The translations under genes and the position numbers were made by a program. A stretch of DNA of 64,000 bases from Dipteronia dyeriana (lineage: Eukaryota > Streptophyta > Magnoliopsida > Sapindales > Sapindaceae): NCBI GenBank assembly GCA_032871835.1, contig CM065296.1:120228146-120292145 (forward strand), given 5' to 3'. Of this stretch, positions 51,008 to 64,000 are shown piece after piece; the first letter of the stretch is position 1, and every line of letters starts with the position of its first letter. The notes beneath the pieces were generated by a model. It did not search any database, was not told where the DNA came from, and saw only the letters and a list, made by a program, of their open reading frames with translations.

Positions 51008-53847
51008 ATGATTAAGACAGGAATATCAGCGAAGAAGTGCAACAAAAATAAGCAAATTCTTCATGGAATTCTGATTGGTAGTCATGGCTCAGGATTTCTC
51101 AGCTGGGAACTTGTGAAATTCACCAAACTTGGACACCAATTAGTCTCAATTTATTTCTCTTCTTCAGGCTCAGGTATGACTGCAAATGATCCTGCTTCAA
51201 AAAAGATATTCTATATCAAAGACTATTCAAGATTCTGCAGAGGATTTTCAACAGTGAAAAAGGTTGGTTTTTCTTTTTTTTTTGGGTCACCAGTTTTGTT
51301 GTTTTTTCTTGAATGAATATATAATTCAGAGTTCTTGTATTTGAATTTCAGGTTTCTGTTGAAGGTTCAATTTCACAAGAAAGTTTGATCAAAAGGGTTT
51401 TAAAAAGACTGGCAAAACACTGTGAAAACATGACGGTGATTGTTGGAACAGATCAAGAAAACACACTTGGGTAAATTTAAGATGAGAACTCCAAATTCTT
51501 CCAAGTTTGAAAAATTCAGGATGTTTTTACTTAACTGTTTACAGGAACATCTTTCAGGAGCTGGGTTTCGTGTGCCAGATTTTGCACGGATTGGTTATCG
51601 GGAACTACTGCCATTATTGTCTCAACAAGGAGTTCTATTTTGCAACTTAGAGGTTTTGATTATTTCTATATGGAAAACTTGTTTGAATTTTCCATGTAAG
51701 ATGTTTTTTTTTATATAAATTTATAGTCCTGTTAACTTTGCAGGTTTCAGGTTAAATCCAAGGCCTGAATTCGATTTCGACAAAAAAAGTACTAGTTTAG
51801 GATATGCAGAGGAAGTGGTGGTTGGAAAATCTGAATCCGAAGTAATTTTGATCTCTGAAGATGCATTGAGAGATGGAAGTGAGGAGTCTAGTGGTCACAG
51901 TTTCGATCGAAACCATGAATTCGAGGAGGAGAATTCTTTGACCTCGATTTCTCTAATCCGAAAAGAGCTGCCAGAATCAGCTCTTGGATGGCCTCTGAGA
52001 AGAAGACAGAGAACAAGAAATAGGTCTGTGGTTGAATGGGTGATGAGCCTAAGTAGAAACAATTCAGTGGATTGCAATGAAACCAACACTTCTCCTGGTA
52101 GAGAAATTGATAATTTATCAGTCCTTGCCGATCATCACAACATTGAAAGAAGGATTTGCGCAGCAGAAGATGAATCAACAGAGGACAGCCAGACCCTGGA
52201 GGATTCATCAGGCAGCAAAGTTGAAGAAGTAGTGTTTTCTTCAAGTACACTTCCTTCACTTGCAAGAATGTTGTCACAACCAAAACTTGGTTGGCCTCTT
52301 CTTCGAATAACGGTCCCCGAAAGCCAAGAACCTTCAAGAGAATTTCCCAAGGAGTCTAATCTTTTCCATAAATTGATCTCATCTAATTGCAAGCAATTCA
52401 GCTATGCAGAGCTTGAGAGAGCAACTGGTCAATTCTCATCAGGTTTGCTTGCTTATATCTTTCTTTAAAAGAACAAGTACTTTCTTGTACAAGACTATAT
52501 GGATCTCTCTGACAAAATTTCATTTTCATGGTGTTGATTTTCTAATAGAAAACTTGATTGGAGAGGGAGGTTGTAGCAATGTGTACAAAGGGTGTCTATC
52601 AGATGGCAAGCTGGTGGCAGTGAAGGTTTTGAAATCTTACAAAGAAGCTTGGAGTGACTTCTGCTTGGAAGCTGATATCACCTTATCATTGGAGCACAAA
52701 AACATAACACCTTTAGTTGGTGTATGCATGGAAGATAACATTCTTGTCTTGGTCTATGACTTCCAGCCCAAAGGAAGTTTAGATGAGGTCCTTCATGGTA
52801 AGCTTCCGTGGCGCTGCGCGCTAAGCTTTGCTTCTACATAGAAGTTGGAGCAATTATTGATGTAAATCACTAAAATCAGTTTGGAATGCGTTCAGGTCAA
52901 GAAGGTACACAATTGCCATGGCAGGTGAGGTTCAAAGCAGCTGTCGCGATCGCTGACGCTCTAAATTACCTGCACAGTGAGTGTTCAAAGCCTGTTATTC
53001 ACAGAGACGTAAAATCTTCTAACATTCTTCTCTCCAATGAGCTTGAGCCTCAGGTATTACTTGACTCTTATTATAACTTCCTAATATCATAAAACCTTGA
53101 TTTTTTTAAAACTGATGCTGTCCTTAAATCTATGTTCCAGTTATCCGATTTTGGGCTTGCTATTTGGGTACCAGCAGATTCAAGTTACGCGATACACGAA
53201 GATGTGGCAGGTACTTTCGGATATATTGCTCCAGAGTATTTCATGCGCGGGAGGCTCAGCGACAAAATTGATGTATACTCCTATGGTGTGGTTCTTCTTG
53301 AACTGATATCAGGAAGAAAACCAATTACTTCAAAGAATCTGGAAGTACAAGAGAGTCTGATCAAGTGGGTAAGATATCTCCCCCCAATCGTAATTTGAGT
53401 TTCCATAACTACAATTTAATTTGAACGCATAACCTTATTAATGTTATTAACCAGGCAACACCGCTGTTAAAAACTGGGGATGTGGAAGCATTACTGGATC
53501 CAAATTTAGTGGATGATTATTACGAAAGTGATCAAATGCAAAGAATGGTTCTTGTAGCTAATCTTTGTATTAATCAGCCTGCTCGACTTCGCCCGAAAGC
53601 AAACCAAATCCTAAGATTATTAACAGGGGAAGACGATGGAAAAGAGTATGGTGTAAAGGGATCATGTAACCAAGAGGAAGAAGATGAAGACCTAGAATTC
53701 GACGACGTCAAGCCACGTTTGGACTTGTCATTGTCTTTTTTATACACAGATGTAGATGCTGTCTCTCGAAGTAGTGTTGGTGCTGGTAATAGAGAACAAA
53801 AGCAGCGTCTGAAGTTGAAGGACTACTTAAAACAGCAACATGACTGA
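51008..53847 (+). CDS. Receptor-like cytoplasmic kinase with UspA-like N-terminus (RLCK VI type)
   Basis: Predicted 731 aa in eight exons: 51008-51262, 51352-51470, 51558-51652, 51744-52442, 52549-52797, 52896-53053, 53141-53368, 53455-53847. Residues about 18-150 look like a UspA/adenine nucleotide alpha-hydrolase fold ([26 protein letters not shown]). Residues 157-389 are an acidic, Ser-rich linker with two GWPL repeats. A Ser/Thr kinase follows: [12 protein letters not shown] glycine loop, VAVKVLK lysine, HRDVKSSN catalytic loop, [18 protein letters not shown]. All catalytic residues are present. The layout matches plant 'protein kinase with adenine nucleotide alpha hydrolase-like domain' proteins (RLCK VI B). 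There is no transmembrane segment or U-box. The exon 3 acceptor was chosen at 51557/51558 because the AG 13 nt upstream shifts the frame into a stop. The ATG at 51008 is preferred over the GTG before it. Confidence 0.88.
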
Positions 53848-54159
53848 GAATCTCCAATGCTTTGTTCGGTCACAAAATATGAATGAACATTCGCACCTTC
53901 TGGGTCTAATTGCTATTGTTGACCAATAACGAAAGACAAGAGAAAGCAGAAATAAAAGAGCTTGAAGCAACAAAAAGATTTGCATTAAAAAATTCTGTTC
54001 CAAAAATCTAATAATCGCCTGTACATGATTTGCTCAACAGTCACAACTGAGATAAAAAATACAAAAAAAAAAAGTTACAGTAAAGAACACATTAGGGTGT
54101 TCTATGTTGAATTTCTTGGGGGTTTAGTGCAGTTAGTATAAAAAAATCCCCATGTAAAA

Positions 54160-56098
54160 TTAAAATGGTATTGTATAGGGTAATGAATATATGTCAACCT
54201 CCGGCAAGTATTGGGCATGCAGCCACATAGACGAACTTTGTCGACATGAAACATCATCACTGGCCTTTAAAGTTTTAGATGCCCCTCTTTGCTTCTTAGT
54301 CCCTAAAAGCCATTCTAGATCCTCACTAGTGTCCATCTGGGGTACAAGTGGGATTGAAACCAAGTCACCCAACAAAGATTGATACAATGACTCGGTCCTT
54401 TGCATCTCAATCTCAAAGGCAGTCTTAGCACCACTTGGTTCAACTTTCTCCTTCCTACCTAAATCTGATTTGGGAGGAGGAAGCTCCCCATTAATAGAAT
54501 TGGTACTACATTGTTGTTGTTTTTTACCACGTACGTGCACAGTTTCCGTCTGCTGATCCTGTGATTCGGATACTTTTCCAGCAGTTGAGCATGATAGTTC
54601 CTTGCTGGGTAATGCATCACTTTCCCTCTGCTTTTGTGTGGGCAGTCGAATCCGAAGGATGTTCTCTATGACAATCATAACAATTATAAATAAGGTTTAA
54701 TACACATAATTTTATAGAGTGACCTAGACAATTAAGCTTGTATCGCAATGAGATAAGACACTCACTGTTAACTGTGATGCCATTGGAAGGTGTGGAGTCT
54801 ATTTTCCTCTTTCTGCTCTGATTGCCATCAGACAAATAAACACACATAGGCTCATCGTGCTCCTCAGTGAGACCACTGTTATCCAAACTTTCGGCCTTTT
54901 CTTCTACGCATCTTTCGGAAAAACCATCCTTAAATTTCTTCTCTTGGTGACACTTATCATTAATCTTGAGCCTCCTCAATTTTCCATCACTGAATTCATA
55001 CTGTTTCTCCTCCTTGTGTTTCCTCACTTTCCTTTTCTCCTTGTCCAATCCCTTTTCTTTCACATGTTCTGTTTTGGACTTCTCACATTTACTCTGGAGC
55101 TTTTGATGCACCAGTGTAGAAGTTTTAGAATATATGGCCAGGGCATATATTATATGACCAGAGTAATAAAATGACAATCTTCCAAACACAGATGAGAAAA
55201 CCATACGAGACATAATAGTTACAATACAAACAGTTACACAACATGATTTTGATGGCCTCTTGCGCCAAAATTCAACCCGAATCAATAAAAAAAAAAACAT
55301 GTTGAATGCCAAAGTTTGACTCTTCAATTTAAAATATTCACAAGTTCAACATATGAGGAGGTAATCATTCTAGGTGGTAACTGATATGTTATCTGAAACT
55401 GAATATTTCATCATGAATCACAACCACATAGAATCTTGAACTACTGGCTTTAGAACCAAAAACTATTTGCTTTTAACAAGTGTATGTATTAACCAAACAA
55501 TTTGGATTGCAAAACCAATCCAATACTAATACATCGAAACCCTAAATTAAAAAAATCTACTGCTCATGTCTAAGATTTATAATTACTTCAATCATGCATC
55601 GCATCCATAACTTCGAATCGATGAAATCATCATCGATCCGACAAATCAATACAAAAACATCCTCTTTTAAGAAGTTGCAGATACTTCTCGATTTGCATGT
55701 CAAACCAATATCAAATTATTAACTACACCTAAACCCTAAACAGATCTACAGACAACATGTTAACAAGTAGACATCTTAATTGGTGTTGCTTACAATTTCT
55801 ATTTACACAAACACAAAACAGTCAACAGATCTTTAACTTCAACATGACGGTGTACGGATTTAAAATAAATTTACAACCAACCACCAACCCATGGTTGGTT
55901 CACTAGATCTACGACATGATTAGATATATTGAACAATATAAGTAGAAGCAGTTGAGCAATAAACGCATAAAAGCCCAAAATTGCTCAACGAACCTTAAAG
56001 GATTCAATCAAGGCCACACCATGACTACTTCCTCCGATTCCGTTTCTGTCAACAACAGAAGATCCAGTTCTACGAAGGTAAGGATAGCACCTTGACAT
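54160..56098 (-). CDS. Lysine/glutamate-rich probable nuclear protein, unknown function
   Basis: Predicted 314 aa in three exons on the minus strand: 56098-55994, 55099-54766, 54665-54160. Borders are AAG/GTTCGT, AAAAG/CTCCAG, AACA/GTGAGT and CATAG/AGAAC. The start MSRCYPYLRRTG and the first-exon end ALIESFK resemble a conserved plant family that I know only as uncharacterised, with MSRCFPYPPPGY-like starts followed by a K/E-rich coiled region. Exon 2 encodes that basic region (KEKGLDKEKRKVRKHKEEK) and an SRKRK motif that could be a nuclear localisation signal. Exon 3 contains a conserved-looking acidic patch (MDTSEDLEWLLGTKKQ) and the C-terminus WLHAQYLPEVDIYSLPYTIPF-like tail. There is no enzyme motif. 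It converges with the kinase gene, 312 bp apart. Function is unknown. Confidence 0.75.
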
Positions 56099-56119
56099 CC
56101 TTCACTAGTAATACCACTG

Positions 56120-56194
56120 AAACCCTAAGTCTCTCTTCGCGCGTTAAAAGAGAGATCGAAACTAGAAACAAAAAATAAAATAAAATTAGGGTTT
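56120..56194 (-). promoter_or_regulatory. Two telobox-like motifs upstream of the K/E-rich gene
   Basis: AAACCCTAA (56120-56128) and its complement TTAGGGTTT (56186-56194) lie 22-96 bp before the start codon of the minus-strand gene. Teloboxes are common in promoters and leaders of plant housekeeping and translation-linked genes. Confidence 0.5.
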
Positions 56195-56199
56195 AGGTT

Positions 56200-57984
56200 T
56201 TCTTCGGTTTTGTGAGGCTGGCGGCAGAGGAAAAAATATCTAAGGAAAAGTGTGACTTGGTTTTGTGGTTTAGAGGGGCATTTATAGCCTTATAGGGCGA
56301 GACAGGCTGGCTTCCCACCGACCTTAATTAGGTCGGTATCGGTTTATGTATTAAGCAATCAAAAAAATTATAAAAAATTTCATTCGAGGCCCAATCTGGT
56401 GCGGAATGCACATGGTTTTTAACGTGAGGATTCGACTTTACACCGTTAAAAGGTCGGAATTCCGCGTGAAAGAGAATACGTGACTAGTTGAGGGATCCGT
56501 AAATCTTTGATGTACTGAAAATCAAAAATAAATTGGAAATTCAACTACGAGAGGGTTTCACACGTAAATCTGACCGAAAAGAGAACTTGGTTCTCCTTTT
56601 TCACTTTAGTAATCAAGTTTTCTTAAGTTACTTTTTATAATTCCGTACCATAAATTCAAGTATTTTAAAGATTTAATGTTTAAAATATGTAAAATAAAAT
56701 AGTAAAATTAGAAGCTTGTGATTCTATTAATTATCTTGTAACTAGAAAAAAGTTTGGATGAATCAGAAGTTCTTTACCTTCTTAAAAAAAAGATAAGTTC
56801 TTTACACCACATCAATACATTTAGTTACGAGTTCTTGTACTTTATGCACAAATATTGATAATTATTTAATTTAATTAAAAATTTAGATTAGACTTATATA
56901 AAACATTCTCACTGCATTCCAATTTAATGATTAAGAATGTCTTAAAAATAATAAGATTGAATATATTTATGGAAAAAGCTTGGGTCAGTACCCAACTATA
57001 CTGACATTGAAATATGATGTTGTCATGTGGTAAAAATTCTTTCACTTTTTACCATTTTCTCCTTGCTTTGGGTTATTTGGTAACCAACCATTTATCGGTT
57101 AGTATAGCTAAGTACTGACCGATCAGTACCCAAACAATATACTATATTTATTTTCTCTAAAATTAATACTTTTGAAAATTTATTACAAATTAAAGACTTA
57201 AAAGAAAAATAAAAAAGAAAAAGAAAATGACTATAAGCAATTTTATTGATTTCACAACAGAGATTAATAATTAATGGATAGTGTTAACAAGTACTTTTAA
57301 AACATCGGTTAACAATCAATTTCTTTTCATAAGTAAAAATAGACACATATATCAATGATTTTATTTATTATTTCATTACAATAAATATATTAATAATTTT
57401 CTAACAACTTGATTAACGTATGCCCTTAATTATAACTTTATATTTAGTTCAGTCCGTGTTAATTTAAATAGACTAGCATCTTTCCGGTCACATAATTAAT
57501 AGATTTTTAATATATTAGAACCGTTTGGTATTAGATTTTTTTTTAAGAAAAATTGCTCAAGTCATAGGATTGAGATTTCAAATCTTTCCGTCAATAGATA
57601 TGTAACGGATTTATGATTTAAATAAACTCTCGTATCAACAACTTGAATTCTACCCATAACAAAAGGTTTTAAAAATAGATATAACCTAAAATTTACAGAT
57701 ACTTTTTTTTACAAAAAAAACTTCGAAATTTGAACTCCTAAAATTCTAATTGAACGTAATACTTTTGAAAAAAATTATTCGTTGTTTTTAATTTCGTGGT
57801 TGTAGTGAAAGAATCGTGGATATAGTCAAATCCCTAAACCCTGGTCAATCAAAAAGCAAACTCCTAATTAACCAAAAAAAAATAAAAAATCCTGCCATTT
57901 ACAGGTACACTGTGGACAAATCAAACACGATCAGTTCATTTCATACAAAAGTGTCTGGAGCCAACTTTGATTCCCCGGTAAACG
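56200..57984. other. Divergent intergenic region between the K/E-rich gene and the PTGES2-like gene
   Basis: This should contain both promoters. It is AT-rich; I see no exon, RNA gene or full transposon. A short palindrome-like GGTCGGTATCGG/CCGACC context lies near 56320. Confidence 0.4.
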
Positions 57985-60772
<2,788 letters not shown>

Positions 60773-63660
60773 CTTCGTAAAGTAATTCTGTCAGTTGGAT
60801 CTTAAATCGAAATCCGATAAAAATATGCCACTAATATAATAAATATCAGTACAACGTCAAAAATGCTAAACAAAACTAAATAACATCTTTCTTATAATGG
60901 GAAAACGAAAGTGTCGAGTCTGGGTTCCTATAAATAGTTTTTCAATTGTTGCACTTTGCCCTTGTATATTTTAGAGCTTTTCGATTTTGGTGGTTTCATA
61001 TATACCAATTTTTTTTTGCCTGTTCTTTTGAACTTGTTGAGTTGATGTGGATTATGGAATAATTAAGATTGCCATTTTACGTCTTTTTGCAAGCTGTGGT
61101 GTGTGCATCTTAGTTTTATATTGGTCAAATGTGAGAGAGAAAAGCTTTTTAGGGATCAGGTTTCAGCAGAAGAAGGGCAGGTGAGGAGCAAATTTTTCTG
61201 TGTTATTTTCTTATCATTCTTCCCGAGACATTACTGTGACTTTGCATCCCAATTGTGTGTAGTCTCTGTTGTAGAGTGGCTTTGAGCTGGTGGAGTCTGT
61301 ACAAAAAGATTTTGGGAATCAAAGATTTTAAAGCAATAGAAATGACTGATTTTCCTCCTTTATTGATTTTTTTTAAGTGGAAGATGAAAAACAAGAAGGA
61401 AGTCATAGTTTGATTTTGAAGGTTGAAATGAAAACAAGATCTATACATGATAGTTTTATTGGATTGATTATTTGGATTTTTTTTTTCTTTGAGTTTTATA
61501 GAATCTTAAGGAAAAAAAAAATAACTTGGGTGATAGCTGTGTGTGATCATATTAAATATGTTAATATTTTTTTTCTTAATAAAATCTCTGATGTTTTTGC
61601 CATTTTCGTTTTTGTTTTTTATTATATGGGGTATATAAAGTACACTTTGTTATCTTAATTCTTTACTATCTTTATTGTCTTTTCTCCGCTGAAATGGAAT
61701 TCATTCATTCATCGCCTTGTCTTATCTAATATTTTTTGTTCAAGTACGGAAGCAAACAACAGTAATGGCAGTATCGTGCTAGTAGGATTAATGCTTCCTG
61801 ATTCCTGAATTCTAGTCTCACAGCTACTTGTATCTTGTACGGGAAACCGAAACCAAAAACCCTTTTTACCAGAGTAAAGACTCTTTCAATATTCTAAATT
61901 ACTCTTATATATATATATATATATATATAATGGTATTATCTCTAACAAGAATGATATTTGTTCCAATTTGGTGTTAAAATGATATGGTATCATTATAGAT
62001 TGTAGTATTCCATATCATTTAGTCACTCGAACGCTAGATTAGAATATCAAATTTATTCAAAGGAGTATTACTTTATCTATATTCTACATTGTATAAATTC
62101 AAGTTCTTTTTTTTACTATTTCATCTTAGTAGGTTCTTATTTTTAGTGGGGCTTGCAATTTGGGTTAACGGGTTGGATATGATTTAATCTAAGTCAAAGT
62201 GCTTTTAAACTATTATAATATTTTAGAATCGAAACAGAAGACATGATTCGAATTTTTAACGTATCGGATACAGATATGATGAGTTTATCGTTGAGTTAAC
62301 CTCGTTAAAAGAAAATGATGGATTTTATATCTTCAAGATTTCAATCGAACATAACTCTTTTATAAGACGGGTTATACGACATGATCCGGTTGACTCGTCA
62401 TTGGGTCTAGCCTGTTTAATCTGAATCGACCTGTTATGTTGGACTCGATACCACCCGTTTTTCTAAACGGGCTAAACAAAGGTGTCTCATATGTGAACAC
62501 GACCCAGATTAACCCAGATTAAAATCTCAATCTTCGTGAATCGTGAAGAAGTAAACCAGCTACTTATAAACTAGCAAGGAATCAATCAAGTCAAAGTCCC
62601 AAAGAGAATCATCCACTGAGATTTTATTCTCTACACGTTAGTGTAGGTCCCATTTTCCAACTCCCTTTGACCCACCCAAAAGCTTTTCGCTTTTCGCTTT
62701 TTGCATGAACTTGCTACGTGGCATCCCGACATCTCGCATGTATTGTCGACAATGGACATTAGCCTTTTTAGTTGTAGCCTATCTAGGTGTTAATCATCAT
62801 CATCATTAAGAAAAAAGTTTAATTAAGCTAATCAAACGTGCCCGATCCGGCTTTGATTTTCTGATACGGTCCTGATTTGACCACAGGTCGTACGCGTCAC
62901 TTAACATGCATGGAAGAGTAGAAGACACTGCCTGCCACGTATGTTTACGATCCGACGGACAGGATCTCTCCACATGGCACCCGTACCAAAAACTCTTCAA
63001 AACTACATACGTAGACCAGTACTCTATACCAGCATTGAATATTTTGTCGTTTTTGAACTGTTACAAGTTTCGTTACTTTCGTACCATATCAATACAAACT
63101 ATTAATTGATTAAATGAAAAAATAATTAAATTTTTCAAATTTTAAAATAGGGAGAAAAAAAAATAAAGCGAGGAGAATTATTAAATTTTAAAATTTTAAA
63201 AAATTGAATTTTGCTATTCTTCAGCCTTTCCCGATGACCAAACTGACACTATAACGTCTGACCCTTTCACGTCTATCAATTGATGAGTGAATTTCTCTTT
63301 CAAAACCCAAAATTTCTCTTTAGATTTATTTATTTATTTTTCATTATTATGTGAGGATCGTGAACAAGGAAGAGAAGAGCCTCTCTATCTCTCTATCTCT
63401 CTCTGTGACCCCGATAGTTCTGTGACTTGCTGTCACAAAATCTGCGTGTTTGTACGTCGTCGTTTACCGCCACCCTTGTATCTCTCTCATAAATGCTCTT
63501 TTGTTGGGTTTTCAAAGCTTTTGTTTGGATTTGACAAAAACTTTTTATATAGATAAGAGAGATTTTAGGTCCTTATTTACCTCACAATAATCAAATTATA
63601 TCCATAAAAATCCACCATTAAATAACCATTTAAGTTTATAAAAAAAAAGATGGTCAGTTT
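60773..63660. other. Gene-free stretch with degenerate repeats
   Basis: 60773-61670 contains the PTGES2-like 3'UTR and AT-rich DNA. An (AT)n run lies at about 61907-61930. About 62145-62520 is rich in GGGTTAACGGGTTGG, GGGTCTAGCC and AACGGGC words and is probably a degenerate transposon end. 62620-63120 shows no exon that I can support. A TCTCTATCTC repeat lies near 63385. Confidence 0.4.
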
Positions 63661-63671
63661 CCCACCTCTTT

Positions 63672-63699
63672 ATATATATATATATATATATATATATGG
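63672..63699. repeat. (TA)n run, possible TATA region
   Basis: About 14 TA dinucleotides sit where a TATA box is expected for a transcript starting near 63700. Confidence 0.6.
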
Positions 63700-64000
63700 T
63701 TTTCTTCCATCATAATGGTCTCTTTCAGTTAAAACCAGAAAAACAAAACAGAGAAAGGTAAAGGTTACATTACACCACTTAAAGAGAGAGAAATTTGGGT
63801 CATGCATCTCTTCTGATACAACAATAACATGAAACCCTTCTTGTTGCTTTTAAACCTACTCATGTCATAGATTATCGGGTTCTTTTTTCTTTTCTCTATC
63901 GGTTTCTCTTATTATTATAAATTTATATTTATAGATAGATAGATAGAGATAGAGGGAGAGGTAACGTTTGTTATTAGCTTTGTTTCTCTGTTTCTTGCAG
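63700..64000 (+). promoter_or_regulatory. Probable leader exon and 5'UTR intron of a plus-strand gene running off the window
   Basis: After the (TA)n run the sequence becomes leader-like (CAGTTAAAACCAGAAAAACA). A donor CAGAGAAAG/GTAAAG falls at 63756/63757, and the window ends on a strong acceptor (CTGTTTCTTGCAG, last base 64000). The implied intron is about 245 bp. The coding part would start beyond the window, so the gene cannot be named. A 13-codon frame starting at 63830 would be intronic under this model. Confidence 0.45.

Noticed and set aside
51888..52337. 149-codon minus-strand frame
   Set aside because: It is antisense to exon 4 of the UspA/kinase gene, whose frame is conserved and spliced properly.
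54857..55174. 105-codon plus-strand frame rich in Leu and Phe
   Set aside because: It is antisense to the lysine-rich exon 2 of the minus-strand gene; complements of Lys/Glu codons give Phe/Leu.

Overview
The window is nuclear DNA of a eudicot plant. The genes have many short introns with GT/AG borders, the intergenic DNA is AT-rich and full of small DNA transposons, and the gene set is typical of plants: a ROP GTPase, a receptor-like cytoplasmic kinase with a UspA-like domain, an ABCB13/14-type transporter and a CLAVATA1-like receptor. I cannot name the species from sequence alone. All exon borders below were derived by hand from splice sites, reading frame and family conservation.

Layout. 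0-3.4 kb: transposon-rich intergenic DNA. 3.4-5.5 kb: a CLV1-like LRR ectodomain ORF that stops inside the transmembrane segment, with an out-of-frame remnant of the juxtamembrane region behind it. 5.5-11.3 kb: gene-free, with several fold-back MITEs. 11.3-12.9 kb: a proline-rich protein with a PNRC-like motif. 13.3-13.8 kb: an imperfect tandem duplication. 14.0-23.4 kb: a large tandem segmental duplication. Each copy holds a broken first exon of an RNA polymerase I A12.2-like gene, a promoter-like ACGT array, a plus-strand exon fragment and the 3' half of an ABCB transporter gene. The left ABCB copy is a pseudogene and was split from its flank by a Helitron-like insertion that carries a nested hAT element. 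The right copy belongs to the intact 10-exon ABCB gene (21.4-26.3 kb, 1255 aa). 26.4-35.8 kb: gene-free, with a PIF/Harbinger MITE, a 2.3-kb hAT element with transposase remnants and a second tandem duplication.

36.3-60.8 kb is the gene-rich part. It holds a ROP GTPase (7 exons, 197 aa), the retromer subunit VPS35 (22 exons, 807 aa, with a duplicated C-terminal 17-residue unit), a transposon-rich gap, a UspA/kinase receptor-like cytoplasmic kinase (8 exons, 731 aa), a convergent gene for a lysine-rich probable nuclear protein (3 exons, 314 aa), and a mitochondrial-type prostaglandin E synthase 2-like protein (6 exons, 322 aa). The window ends in what looks like the promoter, leader exon and 5'UTR intron of a further plus-strand gene.

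The genes are independent transcription units, not an operon. Loose functional links exist: ROP and VPS35 both act in membrane trafficking and polarity, and the UspA/kinase is a relative of ROP-regulated kinases. I found no clear previously undescribed system. The most unusual items are the ectodomain-only CLV1-like ORF, the VPS35 tail duplication, the duplicated ACGT arrays and the layered duplication/transposon structures.
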